A stretch of 64,000 nucleotides of DNA from positions 169,186 through 233,185 of the forward strand of contig NZ_SELQ01000006.1 in assembly GCF_004145405.1 (NCBI RefSeq). The letters run 5' to 3'. Below the pieces are notes generated by a model. It was not told where the DNA came from. It did no database searches and saw only the letters and a program-made list of their open reading frames with translations. Position 1 is the first letter of the stretch; each line of letters begins with the position of its first letter. Positions 53,409 through 62,304 of this stretch are shown piece after piece. The stretch is from Salipiger sp. IMCC34102. GTDB lineage: Bacteria; Pseudomonadota; Alphaproteobacteria; Rhodobacterales; Rhodobacteraceae. The position numbers and the translations under genes were made by a program.

Positions 53409-55517
53409 ATGCAAGAGAACCCGAACCAGACTGCGGACATGACCGCAGTGCGCAATCTGCTCGATCGAAACGCGCTGGTCGCCTTGTTCGAGCGGGATTC
53501 CTCTGGGATCATCGCGGCGGATGCGATCACCCGACGGATCCTTGCGGCGAACCCCAGTGCGCAGGACATGCTGGGCCGCAACATGCGTGAGTTGCAACAG
53601 GAGCGGCTGGAAGATCTGCTGCCGCAGGTTCCGCAATGCCGGGTCATCCGGCTTTTCGACCGGTTGATGCAACGCAAGGTGCATCGCAACGTCGTCCGGA
53701 TGCAGCTGAACCTCGGCGACGAACGCATCATCTTCCTGACGCTTCAGATCGTTCCCGGCGAATACCCGACGATCCTGGCGCAGTTCTCCGACGAGACCCT
53801 GCAGCACACCGCCCGCATCCGTGCGGACGAGGCGCAAAAGCAGCTCAACACCGCGATCGAGGCGCTCTCGGACGGCTTCGTGCTGTACGACAAGGACGAC
53901 CGCCTCGTGATCTGCAACCAGACCTACCGCGAGTTCTATCCCCTCTCCGCGCATGCGATGCGGCCCGGGGTCACCTTCTCCGACATCCTGCGGGCAGGTC
54001 TGGAGGCCGGCGAATACCGCGAGGGGATCGGTCGGGAGGAGGCATGGCTGCGCGACCGGCTCGAGGCCCATACCCGCAGCAGCAATTCCATCGAACAACC
54101 CCTGAGCGACGGCCGCTGGCTGCGCATCGTGGAGCGGATCACCTCGGACGGGGGACGCGTCGGTCTGCGCATCGACGTGAGTGAGCTCAAGCAGCAGCAG
54201 GAGCGCCTGCACCGCATGGCACTGACGGACGAGCTGACCGGCCTGCGCAATCGTCGCGGTCTGCGCGAAGAACTGCTCGACCGCGCCGCGGCGCTGCCGC
54301 AGGGACAGACGCTGGCGGTGTTCCATATCGATCTGCATCGCTTCAAGATGATCAACAGCGCCTACGGCTACGAGGCGGGCGACAGGCTGCTGCGCCACTG
54401 CGCCGACATCCTGCGCGCCGAAGAAGCCGCGGGCGGGCTTGCCGCAAGGATAGGTGGCAACGAATTCCTGCTTGCCGTCCAGATCTGCGAGGACGAGGGT
54501 CCGCAGTCGATCATGACGAAGCTCAGCGCCGCTTTCGGCACCAATTTCGACGTGGACGGTCAGCATGTATCCTGCGTCATCTCCTGCGGGATCGCCGTGC
54601 TCGACCGGTCAGGGGCGCCGCACCGGACGATCCTTCAGGATGCCGAGATCGCGCTGAACGACGCCAAGGAAACCCGCGAGGCGGTCTGCCATTTCCACCC
54701 CCGACTTCGCCAGGAAGTCGAAACCGCGAACGACCTGACCCGGGAATTGAAGACCGCGATCGAGACCGGCGCGCTGGAAGCGCACTTCCAGCCACAGTTC
54801 GACGCCCGCGAGGAGCGCGTCATCGGGTTCGAGACCCTGATGCGTTGGAACCATCCCAGCCGTGGCTGCCTGGCCGCAGGCGCATTCCTGTCCGTCGCAC
54901 AGAGGTCGGGGCTGACGACGGAACTGGATGACATTGCGATGGACCAAGCCTGTGCCGCCTGGCGCCGCCTTGCCGACCTCGGACACGGTGACCTGCCGAT
55001 CAGCATCAACCTGTCAGTCGATCAGTTGGGCGATCCTCGACTGCTCGATCGGTTGAACGCCGCGCGCGCGCGCCACGGCACTCCGGCGGACCGGTTGCGG
55101 ATGGAGCTTCTCGAATCAATCTTGTTGGATGACCGGACCAAGCGGTATATCCGGAACATCAATGACCTCGTGGACGCCGGCTTCGAGGTGGAGCTCGACG
55201 ATTTCGGCACGGGGCACGCCGCCATCGCGTCGCTGCGGCAATTCAAGGTGTCGCGCATCAAGATCGACCGGAGTTTCGTGCGCCATATCGACGGCGACAA
55301 GGAGTTGCAGGATCTGACCGGCGCCATCGTGGGGCTCGCCGACAAGCTTGGGATCGAAACGCTGGCGGAAGGGGTCGAAACGCAGAAGGAGCAATCGTTC
55401 CTGTTGAGCCTTGGCTGCAACCACGCCCAAGGCTGGCTTTACAGCAAGGCGATCCCGGCCAGCGAACTTGCAAGCTACCTGTCCAAGGCCGGCCCCGAAC
55501 GGGCCGCGGCGTCATGA
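53409..55517 (+). CDS. PAS-GGDEF-EAL cyclic-di-GMP protein
   Basis: The 702-aa cytoplasmic protein has a PAS-like region (about 10-120), a second PAS_7-type domain (about 145-260), a GGDEF domain (about 275-430) and an EAL domain (about 445-695). The GGDEF active-site motif reads GGNEF and no RxxD inhibitory site is visible, so cyclase activity is doubtful. The EAL domain keeps its key residues: ETL for EAL, INLS, DDFGTG, KIDRSF and AEGVET. It is therefore likely to be a c-di-GMP phosphodiesterase with a degenerate, perhaps GTP-sensing, GGDEF domain. Its end overlaps the lacI-type gene tail by 6 bp. Confidence 0.9.
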   Translation: MQENPNQTADMTAVRNLLDRNALVALFERDSSGIIAADAITRRILAANPSAQDMLGRNMRELQQERLEDLLPQVPQCRVIRLFDRLMQRKVHRNVVRMQLNLGDERIIFLTLQIVPGEYPTILAQFSDETLQHTARIRADEAQKQLNTAIEALSDGFVLYDKDDRLVICNQTYREFYPLSAHAMRPGVTFSDILRAGLEAGEYREGIGREEAWLRDRLEAHTRSSNSIEQPLSDGRWLRIVERITSDGGRVGLRIDVSELKQQQERLHRMALTDELTGLRNRRGLREELLDRAAALPQGQTLAVFHIDLHRFKMINSAYGYEAGDRLLRHCADILRAEEAAGGLAARIGGNEFLLAVQICEDEGPQSIMTKLSAAFGTNFDVDGQHVSCVISCGIAVLDRSGAPHRTILQDAEIALNDAKETREAVCHFHPRLRQEVETANDLTRELKTAIETGALEAHFQPQFDAREERVIGFETLMRWNHPSRGCLAAGAFLSVAQRSGLTTELDDIAMDQACAAWRRLADLGHGDLPISINLSVDQLGDPRLLDRLNAARARHGTPADRLRMELLESILLDDRTKRYIRNINDLVDAGFEVELDDFGTGHAAIASLRQFKVSRIKIDRSFVRHIDGDKELQDLTGAIVGLADKLGIETLAEGVETQKEQSFLLSLGCNHAQGWLYSKAIPASELASYLSKAGPERAAAS

Positions 55518-56534
55518 CCGGATCAGCGTCTGCCCGAATTCAAGCCGCGGGGTCATCTGGATCAGCTCTGGCGTGCCGGCGTTGCCGTCTACGCGCGCCT
55601 TGATGATCTCGGCGGCACGGGTGCCTGTCTCGCGGCGGCAGGCATCCATCGTTGCCAGCTTGCGGGGAAGGCCGTCCAGAAGCTCGACCCCGTTGAATCC
55701 CGCCAGACCGATCTGGCCCGGCACGTCGACGCCCTTTTCGAGCAGGTACATCAGACCGCCGGCGCCGATCATGTCGTTGGAGTAATACAGAAAATCCAGA
55801 TCCGGGTGCCGCTCCAGCATGGCCTGCGTCATTTCCCGGCCCTTCGTCATCGCCGAGCCGCCGGCGTAGAAATCCTGATCGACGATCTCGACCCCGGCCT
55901 TGGCGAGCGTCCCGGTAAAGGCCTCGAACCGCTTGCGGGCGCGGTGGTCGAGCGGCATCTGCGTGCCCATGAACCCGATCCGGCGGTATCCCGCCTCGAG
56001 GATCGCCTTGGCCATTTCACGGCCCGCCCGGCGATGGGAAATGCCGACGCAGGCGTCAATAGGTTCGCCGTCGGTATCCATGATCTCGACCACGGGGATG
56101 CCCGCCTGCGCCATCATCGCGCGCGCGGTGTCCGAATGTTCGAGCCCGGCGATGATCAGGCCGGCGGGGCGCCACGACAGCATCTCGAAGAGCACGCGCT
56201 CTTCCTTCTCGGGGCGGTAGCCCGTGACCCCGATGACAGGCTGCAACTCCGTCTCGTCGAGCGCGTCGGAGATACCCGACAGCACTTCGGGAAAGACCAT
56301 GTTCTTGAGCGAAGGGATGATCACCGCCACGAGGTTCACGTGACTGGAGGCCAGCGCCCCCGCGATCCGGTTCGGCACGTAACCCAGCCGCTTGGCCGCT
56401 TCCTGGACGCGCGCGCGGGTCGCGGCGCTGACGTCTCCCTTGTTCCGCAGGACCCGGCTGACCGTCATTTCGCTGACTCCCGACGCCTCGGACACGTCGC
56501 GCAAGGTCATCGGACGGCGGGGAGGAATGCTCAC
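55512..56534 (-). CDS. LacI-family transcriptional repressor
   Basis: The 340-aa protein has an N-terminal LacI helix-turn-helix and hinge (MTLRDVSEASGVSEMTVSRVLRNKGDVSAATRARV, about residues 9-44) and a C-terminal periplasmic-binding-like ligand domain. LacI residues for sugar binding and dimerisation are recognisable (HRRAGREMAKAILEAGYRRIGFMG). The ligand is unknown. The GTG at 56534 is preferred because an AGAAAGGA ribosome site precedes it; an ATG 30 bp upstream and one 24 bp downstream are alternatives. It may regulate the oxidoreductase/isomerase cluster, but it is not adjacent to it. Confidence 0.86.
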   Translation of the reverse strand: MSIPPRRPMTLRDVSEASGVSEMTVSRVLRNKGDVSAATRARVQEAAKRLGYVPNRIAGALASSHVNLVAVIIPSLKNMVFPEVLSGISDALDETELQPVIGVTGYRPEKEERVLFEMLSWRPAGLIIAGLEHSDTARAMMAQAGIPVVEIMDTDGEPIDACVGISHRRAGREMAKAILEAGYRRIGFMGTQMPLDHRARKRFEAFTGTLAKAGVEIVDQDFYAGGSAMTKGREMTQAMLERHPDLDFLYYSNDMIGAGGLMYLLEKGVDVPGQIGLAGFNGVELLDGLPRKLATMDACRRETGTRAAEIIKARVDGNAGTPELIQMTPRLEFGQTLIRS

Positions 56535-56644
56535 GGAATGAATCCTTTCTACGGATGAGCCCATCTTAGCGGGGCCTCGGTCCCCAAGACAAGCAACCGC
56601 CGGACCGTTGACCAAAATCGCAATCCGGGGCAAGGAAGAGCTGT

Positions 56645-56721
56645 GGTCCCGTGGCTCAACTGGATAGAGCAGCCCCCTCCTAAGGGGCAGGTTGCAGGTT
56701 CGAATCCTGCCGGGATCACCA
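56645..56721 (+). tRNA. tRNA-Arg (CCT)
   Basis: A 77-nt cloverleaf: acceptor GGTCCCG pairs with CGGGATC, the D-arm has GGCTCAACTGGATAGAGC, and the anticodon loop CTCCTAA has anticodon CCT. The T-arm has GGTTCGAATCC, and CCA is encoded. The 3' end faces the accessory block (TniQ-family gene). The gene is a common integration target in bacteria. Confidence 0.96.
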
Positions 56722-56857
56722 AGATCAACGCTGTCGCTGTTGTTCGACATCCAAAGGCCGTCTTTTCGACAAAAGACGGGTTTTGAACGATCCACGCATC
56801 CTGCTGTCGATCTGGCTGCCCTTGCCTGGACACTGCGGTCAAATGCGACGTGCGCGA

Positions 56858-58738
56858 TCAGCCCTGGCCAAGACCTACCGCCTTTTGCAGCACCGGCTCT
56901 GCCTCTTGGCGTAGGTAAAGGGGGCCTAAGTCCGCTCCACCAGGCGAGAACGGGCTGATGCCGGCGGCGCGTAGCCGGGCGGTGCAGGTCTGGCGATGGA
57001 GACCGAATTCACTCTGCATGGTCGTAGGGGTAAGGAAGCGGCGGTGGAATTTGGCCTCATCGTCCCCAGAGACATAAAGGACGGCCCGCCGCGTCACAGG
57101 ATGCCGAGACCAGAATGCTGGCGCGTGGCCGGCCTCATGCAGTGCCGGATACCAGCCACTGCGCCTCATGCCGATGCTGTTGGCAAAGACCGAGGCTGGT
57201 TGCCCGGCCGCCGTCGTTTCGTCGCGACGGCGGACATGGGGGCGCGCTCCAGCCAGGCTGTCGACCTCGGCCTTCAGAACCATGAACGATCGATAGCCCG
57301 ATTGCCCGGGATCGCGCGCAACCCTCATGCGCCTCTCCCTGATGGCATTCAGCATTGCGCCGACCGGCAAGCCGGTGCGCTGTTTCGCGAACTGGAGCGC
57401 CTCCCAGCCAGAGCCATCGGCCGGATCGGGTTGCGTCAGGGCGTGCAGTTCCGCGACCAGCGCCAGTCCATCGGCGAGCCGCCAGGGCGCTTTGACTCGA
57501 GGATGCTCGGTCAGTGGTCGAATGATTTTCTCTTCCCGTAGGGTGCGAAGTTGTGCCTCGGTGGCGCCCATGGCTGCCAGCATGTCTCCCCGTCCCACCA
57601 GCGTTGGGATCTCGGCCAGAAGCCACGCATGTTCGGCGGCATCGAAGATGCGCTGCGCAGATGGGCGAGGGTCCGCGGCGGGCAATGCCCCGGCATCGGT
57701 CAGGATCTGCTCGACCAGTTTTGTCGAGACGCCGATCTCATTCGCCGCCGTTCTGGGGTTATGCAGGCGCCGCGCCGGTAGCACCTCGCCCAGGACGCGC
57801 TCACCGGCGGCAACCGGCCAGGTTTCGAGAATGCAATCCCGCAGCATCGTGCGGAACGGATCGAAGGCTGCATCTGTCAGATAGTCGTCGAGCGCGACAT
57901 ACAGCTTTCCGAACGTCTGCCGCGGCGCGATCTGCGTGCCGCCGCTGCTTCGGGCGAGGTCCCGCAGGGCCTGGCGGAAGGCCGCCTCTCCTTGGGAGAG
58001 CACAGCGAAACCGGCTGCTTGAGCCTCTGCCTCCCGCCTGTCTCCAGTGCTTGCTTCGGGGGAGCGATGTTGCAGCAGGGCCATCCCGAAGAGCGCGCAG
58101 ATCGTTGTCACTGCATATACACCGTGCCCGGCCAGCCAGGTCGGATCCTCGCCGGTCTCAAGTCGCCTATCCAGCCAGAGATCGTAATCTGTCGGTGCAG
58201 AGCAGGGTCGATCGAACGCCCCGGCCATGATCTTGGGGGCAAGGTCGCGCAGCCGGGCCGCGCTGTCGAACCTCTCTGCAGGCTTGGCGACCTCCCAAAG
58301 CGGCACGAGAGGGTGGTGGTGGCGGCAGCAGAGATTGACCGACCGCAACAGCCAGTCGCCCCGCATCGCCATCAACTGCTCCGGATGGCCGGGCGTCGCC
58401 TGGGCATCCTCTTGCAGGCACAACGGGCAACCCCGCATGACCGGGTTGCGCAGGGCGCGCGACACAAAGGCTTCACCTCTGAAAGCCATTCTGATGTCGC
58501 CGGCAGGCACGCCGGTCCAGGAATCAAGTTCATCGCGTATCGCAGGTTCCAGCCCCGCCGCTTCGGCCAGACAATCAAGGGCAGCGGTTTCCAGGTCAAG
58601 AAAGCGGCGAATCTGATAGCCGAGATCGATGGAAAAGTCGCTCATCTCCGCTGCATTCATCGCGGCGAAACGCGAAAGGAAGGACAGGACCGTTTCGCGC
58701 GGAGCCGGGAGTGGACGGATAGGTAGGGGGAAAGGCAT
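56858..58738 (-). CDS. TniQ-family protein (Tn7-like target-selection homologue), orphan
   Basis: The 626-aa protein has the TniQ domain near its N-terminus. After MPFPLPIRPLPAPRE come the aromatic/helical TniQ core (TVLSFLSRF) and a zinc-binding region with CPLC near residue 128 and CCRHHHPLVPLW near residue 160 (C-x2-C and C-x2-H ligands). The rest is helical, DNA-binding-like, without a clear second domain. TniQ/TnsD proteins guide Tn7-type transposons to a site. No tniA/B or transposase genes are visible here. ATG 58738 was chosen; a longer frame begins at 58882. It may be a lone remnant or a domesticated DNA-binding protein. Confidence 0.82.
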   Translation of the reverse strand: MPFPLPIRPLPAPRETVLSFLSRFAAMNAAEMSDFSIDLGYQIRRFLDLETAALDCLAEAAGLEPAIRDELDSWTGVPAGDIRMAFRGEAFVSRALRNPVMRGCPLCLQEDAQATPGHPEQLMAMRGDWLLRSVNLCCRHHHPLVPLWEVAKPAERFDSAARLRDLAPKIMAGAFDRPCSAPTDYDLWLDRRLETGEDPTWLAGHGVYAVTTICALFGMALLQHRSPEASTGDRREAEAQAAGFAVLSQGEAAFRQALRDLARSSGGTQIAPRQTFGKLYVALDDYLTDAAFDPFRTMLRDCILETWPVAAGERVLGEVLPARRLHNPRTAANEIGVSTKLVEQILTDAGALPAADPRPSAQRIFDAAEHAWLLAEIPTLVGRGDMLAAMGATEAQLRTLREEKIIRPLTEHPRVKAPWRLADGLALVAELHALTQPDPADGSGWEALQFAKQRTGLPVGAMLNAIRERRMRVARDPGQSGYRSFMVLKAEVDSLAGARPHVRRRDETTAAGQPASVFANSIGMRRSGWYPALHEAGHAPAFWSRHPVTRRAVLYVSGDDEAKFHRRFLTPTTMQSEFGLHRQTCTARLRAAGISPFSPGGADLGPLYLRQEAEPVLQKAVGLGQG

Positions 58739-58934
58739 CGAAGTCTCTATCGGTCTTGTCCTGCGGATGATGGGACAACGATCGATCTCGGTCCAGACCG
58801 GATCAACACAAGGGGGCAGGTCCGAGGCAAAAGGGTCTCGCGCGATAGCGAAACTGGTCTCGGATTTCAGGCTATCAACCAAGTGCGCGGCAGGTCAGGG
58901 CATAATGAGTGCAGCCCTTCGAGACTAGATCTGC

Positions 58935-59120
58935 TCAGGGCGGGGAACTGGACCTTCTCTGCGCGTGCGATGCACCCTCGCAATGACATGGAAGCAAACA
59001 TTCTGCCGGGATCAAGCTGCCAGAACCCGCGTGACCGACATGGCAGGGCGGGAAGCGGACATTCTCCGCGGGTGCAAACGCACGCCACGCAGATCCCGAG
59101 AGCGGACCTTGCTATGACCT
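58935..59120. repeat. tract of degenerate about 30-bp repeat copies
   Basis: Three or four related units occur in the gap between the TniQ gene and the ATPase gene. Two are clear: GGGAACTGGACCTTCTCTGC (near 58938) and GGGAAGCGGACATTCTCCGC (near 59050). A weaker one contains GGAAGCAAACATTCTGCC (near 58990), and a fragment GAGCGGACCTTGC is near 59100. Spacing is about 50-60 bp. They look like eroded copies of a dispersed repeat of the kind scattered in alphaproteobacterial intergenic DNA. Confidence 0.5.
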
Positions 59121-59142
59121 TTTCCAGCCAAAGCCCGGCAGT

Positions 59143-61434
59143 TCACCGGCGCGACGCGAAAAGAAGTGTTCGCTCCGCGAAATCAGTCAGTTCGGCATCA
59201 TTGATCGCAGCCGTCTGCCAAGCGGGGTTGGTGTCGTGGTGGAAAAGGTTGGCATACCCGAGGAGGGCTCTCAGTTCCGCAATGTCGCCCGCCGACAATA
59301 TCTCATTGTTCCCGTTCATCCGCTGGTCACACAATCCGAGGAAGGGGCCGAGAAGCGTTCCCGGCGGAAAATACTCGGGATACGCAACACGCATAAAGGC
59401 TTCCAGGATCGGCCGAAGCGCCGCCGCAATCTGACGTTCTTTGTCCGGATCGGCTGCCTGCAAATAGCTTCTGACGAGTTCATGGCGCTTGTCATGTTCT
59501 GAGATACTGTCGCTCCGAACATCCCAGACGGTGATCTCCGAACCAACGGCGGCGCGGTTGATGCGCAGCGCTGTTGAAACGTTCCGGTCAGACTGTTCCC
59601 ACAGGTTGCATAGAAATGACTTTGAATGAGAAAGGACGATCACTTGCCGCACTTTCGCGGCCAGCCCCATGATTTCTTCGCGCGTCCGCAGGGTGCGATG
59701 GTCGTCCAAGCTGGTCATGGGGTCATCGATTGCGACGATCTTGTTCGCAAGGTCGGGGTCCTGGTCCAGAGAGGCAAAGAAGAAAGCCAGAGCGAGCGTG
59801 TTTCTGTCACCCGCGCTCAACGTATTTCGGAACGACGGCCCCTGGTCTGCCGTCACGTTGACGTTTTGCTGATTGATGACGACACAGAAAGACGCGGATG
59901 AGCCGGAGCGGTAGTTGTGAGACTGGACTTCACCCAAACGAAATGACGCGGCGAAGCGCCGAAGGTATTCATTGATCGCCGTCTCATAGGCAGGGAAAAT
60001 ATGTTCCCGATACTCGTCGAGGGCAGCGCGGGCCTGGGTTCGGAGAGCTTCCGTTGCCGCCTTGGCAGTCTTTTCTGTTGAGTAGGCATCGCAGTGCGGC
60101 ACCACGGCGGGATCGTAGCGGGCCTTCTGCGCCTGCAACTTCGCAAGATCATCGGTCAGAGCGGCGAGGTCATCGGCTTGTGCCTGTTCCTTCACGACAT
60201 CAAGCCGCCCGTTGACAGCGACGAGGCGCCCGGACAAAGCGACTACTTCGGCAATGCGCGCGCGATAGTCCATGACCGCCTGACGCACCTCAGGCGATAG
60301 TGCCATGCGATCCAGCGGCGCTCCGGCCTTGGCGCGAAGATGTTCGAGCACCCCCTCGCGTGCAGCATTCCACTGACGGGCGATGGCGGCAGTATCGACC
60401 TCAATTTCAGGCAGGTCGGCGAAATCCTTCCAGAATTCGTGGGACTGAACAGCGGTACGAATTTCCCGCTCGAAGGAAGACGGAATGTCCCCGGCATGGG
60501 TATCGCGTATCGCAACGCCTATCTGTCTGATTGCGAGCTTGAGGTCTTCGTAGGCGCGGCTGAAATAGGCTCGATAGTGGTCGATTACCGCGGAGCCGCC
60601 GAGCTCCTGAGCACAGAAAGGGCAAATGTCGTCGTCATGTCCCTCGGAGACAAGTTCGATGCGCGCCATGCCGTCCGAGACCCAGGCCTCGCCGCCGCGT
60701 CCGAGCTTCTCAATGTGCGCGCGAACCCGACCGGCAGCTGCGGCTTCGAGGTCCGGTAAGCTGCGATCCAGCACGGCGTCAATTGCTTCAAGGTCGAAGT
60801 CCGGCAGACCGAATTCCTGAAATCCGGGTCGCTGGCGTATGGCGTCGGCGGAGCGTGCAGCCGCCAGCCGACGCTCTGCGTCCTGTATCTTCGCCTCGAT
60901 GGCCGGGTCTTGCTCAAGACTACAGAAGGTATCGACCTTGTAGGGGCCTCGCGCATTCGCTGGGATCGCGTCGGCCAGCTCGCGGAGCCTCGTATTGTGA
61001 TCTTCGATGCGTGTGACATGGCCTTGAAGCGTATCGTTAAGCGCGACACCCTGTGCCCCAAGAATAAGCTCGTGCAGGTTCTGGCGATGTGCTGTCATTA
61101 GCTCGATGCCAGAACAGACGTTCGCTGAGACAAAAGTGTCGTCGAAAATGGCGACCTGCGGTAGCGGTTGTGTCCAGGTATTGTTCTGAAAAACGCATTG
61201 ACCACCCGCATGATTGATAACGATATGGGGCGGATGCTGCGCACCAAGCCTGTGCCGGTCGGTCACCAACCCGGGATTGTTCGTTGCCAGAGAGCGCAGA
61301 ATAGCTGCGATGGTCGTTTTACCGCGACCGTTTTCACCATAGACTAAGGAAAACGGACTCAGCGCTGTCTGCGGCGGGGGGCTAACATTGTCAAATTGGC
61401 CAATGTTTCTTAGAAGCTGAATTCGTTCAATCAT
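59143..61434 (-). CDS. AAA_13-family ATPase (PrrC/RloC-superfamily-like), candidate defence protein
   Basis: The 763-aa protein is an ABC/SMC-like ATPase split by a long helical insert. The N-terminal half has Walker A GENGRGKTT near residue 34. The middle is coiled-coil-like, with a CPFCAQEL (C-x2-C) near residue 275 reminiscent of the RloC zinc hook. The C-terminal half has the ABC signature LSAGDRNTLALAF, Walker B IVAIDDPMTSLDDHR and a VIVLSHSKSF His-switch. It ends LFHHDTNPAWQTA then a basic end. RloC and PrrC relatives cleave tRNA in phage defence; a nuclease triad cannot be confirmed here. It is a single gene. Confidence 0.75.
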   Translation of the reverse strand: MIERIQLLRNIGQFDNVSPPPQTALSPFSLVYGENGRGKTTIAAILRSLATNNPGLVTDRHRLGAQHPPHIVINHAGGQCVFQNNTWTQPLPQVAIFDDTFVSANVCSGIELMTAHRQNLHELILGAQGVALNDTLQGHVTRIEDHNTRLRELADAIPANARGPYKVDTFCSLEQDPAIEAKIQDAERRLAAARSADAIRQRPGFQEFGLPDFDLEAIDAVLDRSLPDLEAAAAGRVRAHIEKLGRGGEAWVSDGMARIELVSEGHDDDICPFCAQELGGSAVIDHYRAYFSRAYEDLKLAIRQIGVAIRDTHAGDIPSSFEREIRTAVQSHEFWKDFADLPEIEVDTAAIARQWNAAREGVLEHLRAKAGAPLDRMALSPEVRQAVMDYRARIAEVVALSGRLVAVNGRLDVVKEQAQADDLAALTDDLAKLQAQKARYDPAVVPHCDAYSTEKTAKAATEALRTQARAALDEYREHIFPAYETAINEYLRRFAASFRLGEVQSHNYRSGSSASFCVVINQQNVNVTADQGPSFRNTLSAGDRNTLALAFFFASLDQDPDLANKIVAIDDPMTSLDDHRTLRTREEIMGLAAKVRQVIVLSHSKSFLCNLWEQSDRNVSTALRINRAAVGSEITVWDVRSDSISEHDKRHELVRSYLQAADPDKERQIAAALRPILEAFMRVAYPEYFPPGTLLGPFLGLCDQRMNGNNEILSAGDIAELRALLGYANLFHHDTNPAWQTAAINDAELTDFAERTLLFASRR

Positions 61435-61838
61435 TGTGCTTTCCGCAGCGTTGCTGAGGGCCTCGAACAGGCACTGATCCCAAGGTAGTTAATACTGGTA
61501 CAGCTGTCCTGTCCTTTTTTCGTCAGCCCGTCACCAAAGGCCGATTCAAAGGGCTGCACCGCGGCATCGAGAAATTAACTCAGATGTCGGCTCTGGGCCG
61601 GGAGCGGCGGCGCACTTGGGGAGCCACGGAGGTGCCTCATGCTGCGCCGCCGCAGGTCTGCTTCGAGCCCATTTTGACCGATTTGGTGGGATGGCTGAAT
61701 CGCTACCAAGCAGGCACCATTGCCGACGTAAACCTCAACTCCCGCTTGGCGCCGGCGATTAAACGGTCTCAAAACCCGGGATCAGCGCTCTCGACGCAGC
61801 CCGTAGCTGGCCTCGGCGTCATTCGTCGCGCCCAGGCG
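61435..61838. other. intergenic region between the ATPase gene and marR-type gene
   Basis: I see no supported gene in these 404 bp. A plus-strand frame at 61584-62150 runs through it, but its right half is antisense to the MarR gene and its left half is not protein-like. It contains the left copy of a 27-bp direct repeat (61644-61670). The region just left of 61500 should hold the promoter of the ATPase gene. Confidence 0.5.
61644..61670 (+). repeat. 27-bp direct repeat, left copy
   Basis: The sequence GCGCCGCCGCAGGTCTGCTT followed by CGAGCCC is repeated exactly at 63520-63546. The two copies are about 1.9 kb apart and flank the MarR regulator and two membrane-protein genes. It may be a mobile-element target duplication or a copy of a dispersed repeat; both copies are in non-coding DNA. 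Confidence 0.75.
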
Positions 61839-62288
61839 CTAACCGGTCTCTCCCGCCTTCAGCCTCTCCACGGCACTGCGCATGGTGGAGACGAAGAGCT
61901 CGAGGTCATCGCCGTTCAGGTGCCCGAGGGCCATCGCGTTCACCTCGCGAGCGGCGGCCTGAGCCGGGCCGCGCAGATCGCGAGCCCGGTTCGTAAGGTG
62001 AATGGTCTTGGCGCGTGCATCCGTCGCATGTGCCCGACGCTCGATCAGCCCGTCCCGCTCCATCCTTGCAAGGGTGTTGGCCATGGTCGCCTGTTCGACA
62101 TCGAGACGCTCGAACAGGTCGCGCTGCGTCAGTCCGTCCTCCTCCCATAGCGCCAGCAACGTCATAAACTGCGCCGGCGCGAGGCCCAGCGGACGAATGC
62201 GCTCATGCAGGCGCTGCGCGAAGAGCCGCGCCATGTGGTTGGCAAGGTAGCCCGCCGAACGGGCGCGATCGAACGTGTCTGTGACCAT
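61839..62288 (-). CDS. MarR-family transcriptional regulator
   Basis: The 149-aa protein has the MarR winged helix-turn-helix: the LTQRDLFERLDVEQATMANTLARMERDGLIERR segment (about residues 52-84) is the DNA-binding core. Helical dimerisation ends flank it. Known members respond to small phenolic or oxidising ligands; the ligand here is unknown. It is divergent from two small membrane-protein genes, with palindromic and repeated sites in the shared promoter region. It therefore probably represses both itself and them. The ATG at 62288 begins the family homology. Confidence 0.92.
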   Translation of the reverse strand: MVTDTFDRARSAGYLANHMARLFAQRLHERIRPLGLAPAQFMTLLALWEEDGLTQRDLFERLDVEQATMANTLARMERDGLIERRAHATDARAKTIHLTNRARDLRGPAQAAAREVNAMALGHLNGDDLELFVSTMRSAVERLKAGETG

Positions 62289-62304
62289 GGCCGAAGAATA
62301 GTTC

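Noticed and set aside
58739..58882. N-terminal 48 residues of the long TniQ frame
   Set aside because: The sequence before MPFPLPIRPL is not like TniQ starts; kept only as an alternative.
61584..62150. 188-aa plus-strand open frame left of the marR-type gene
   Set aside because: Its second half is antisense to the MarR gene and its first half includes the 27-bp repeat. The product is not protein-like, and no ribosome site is seen.
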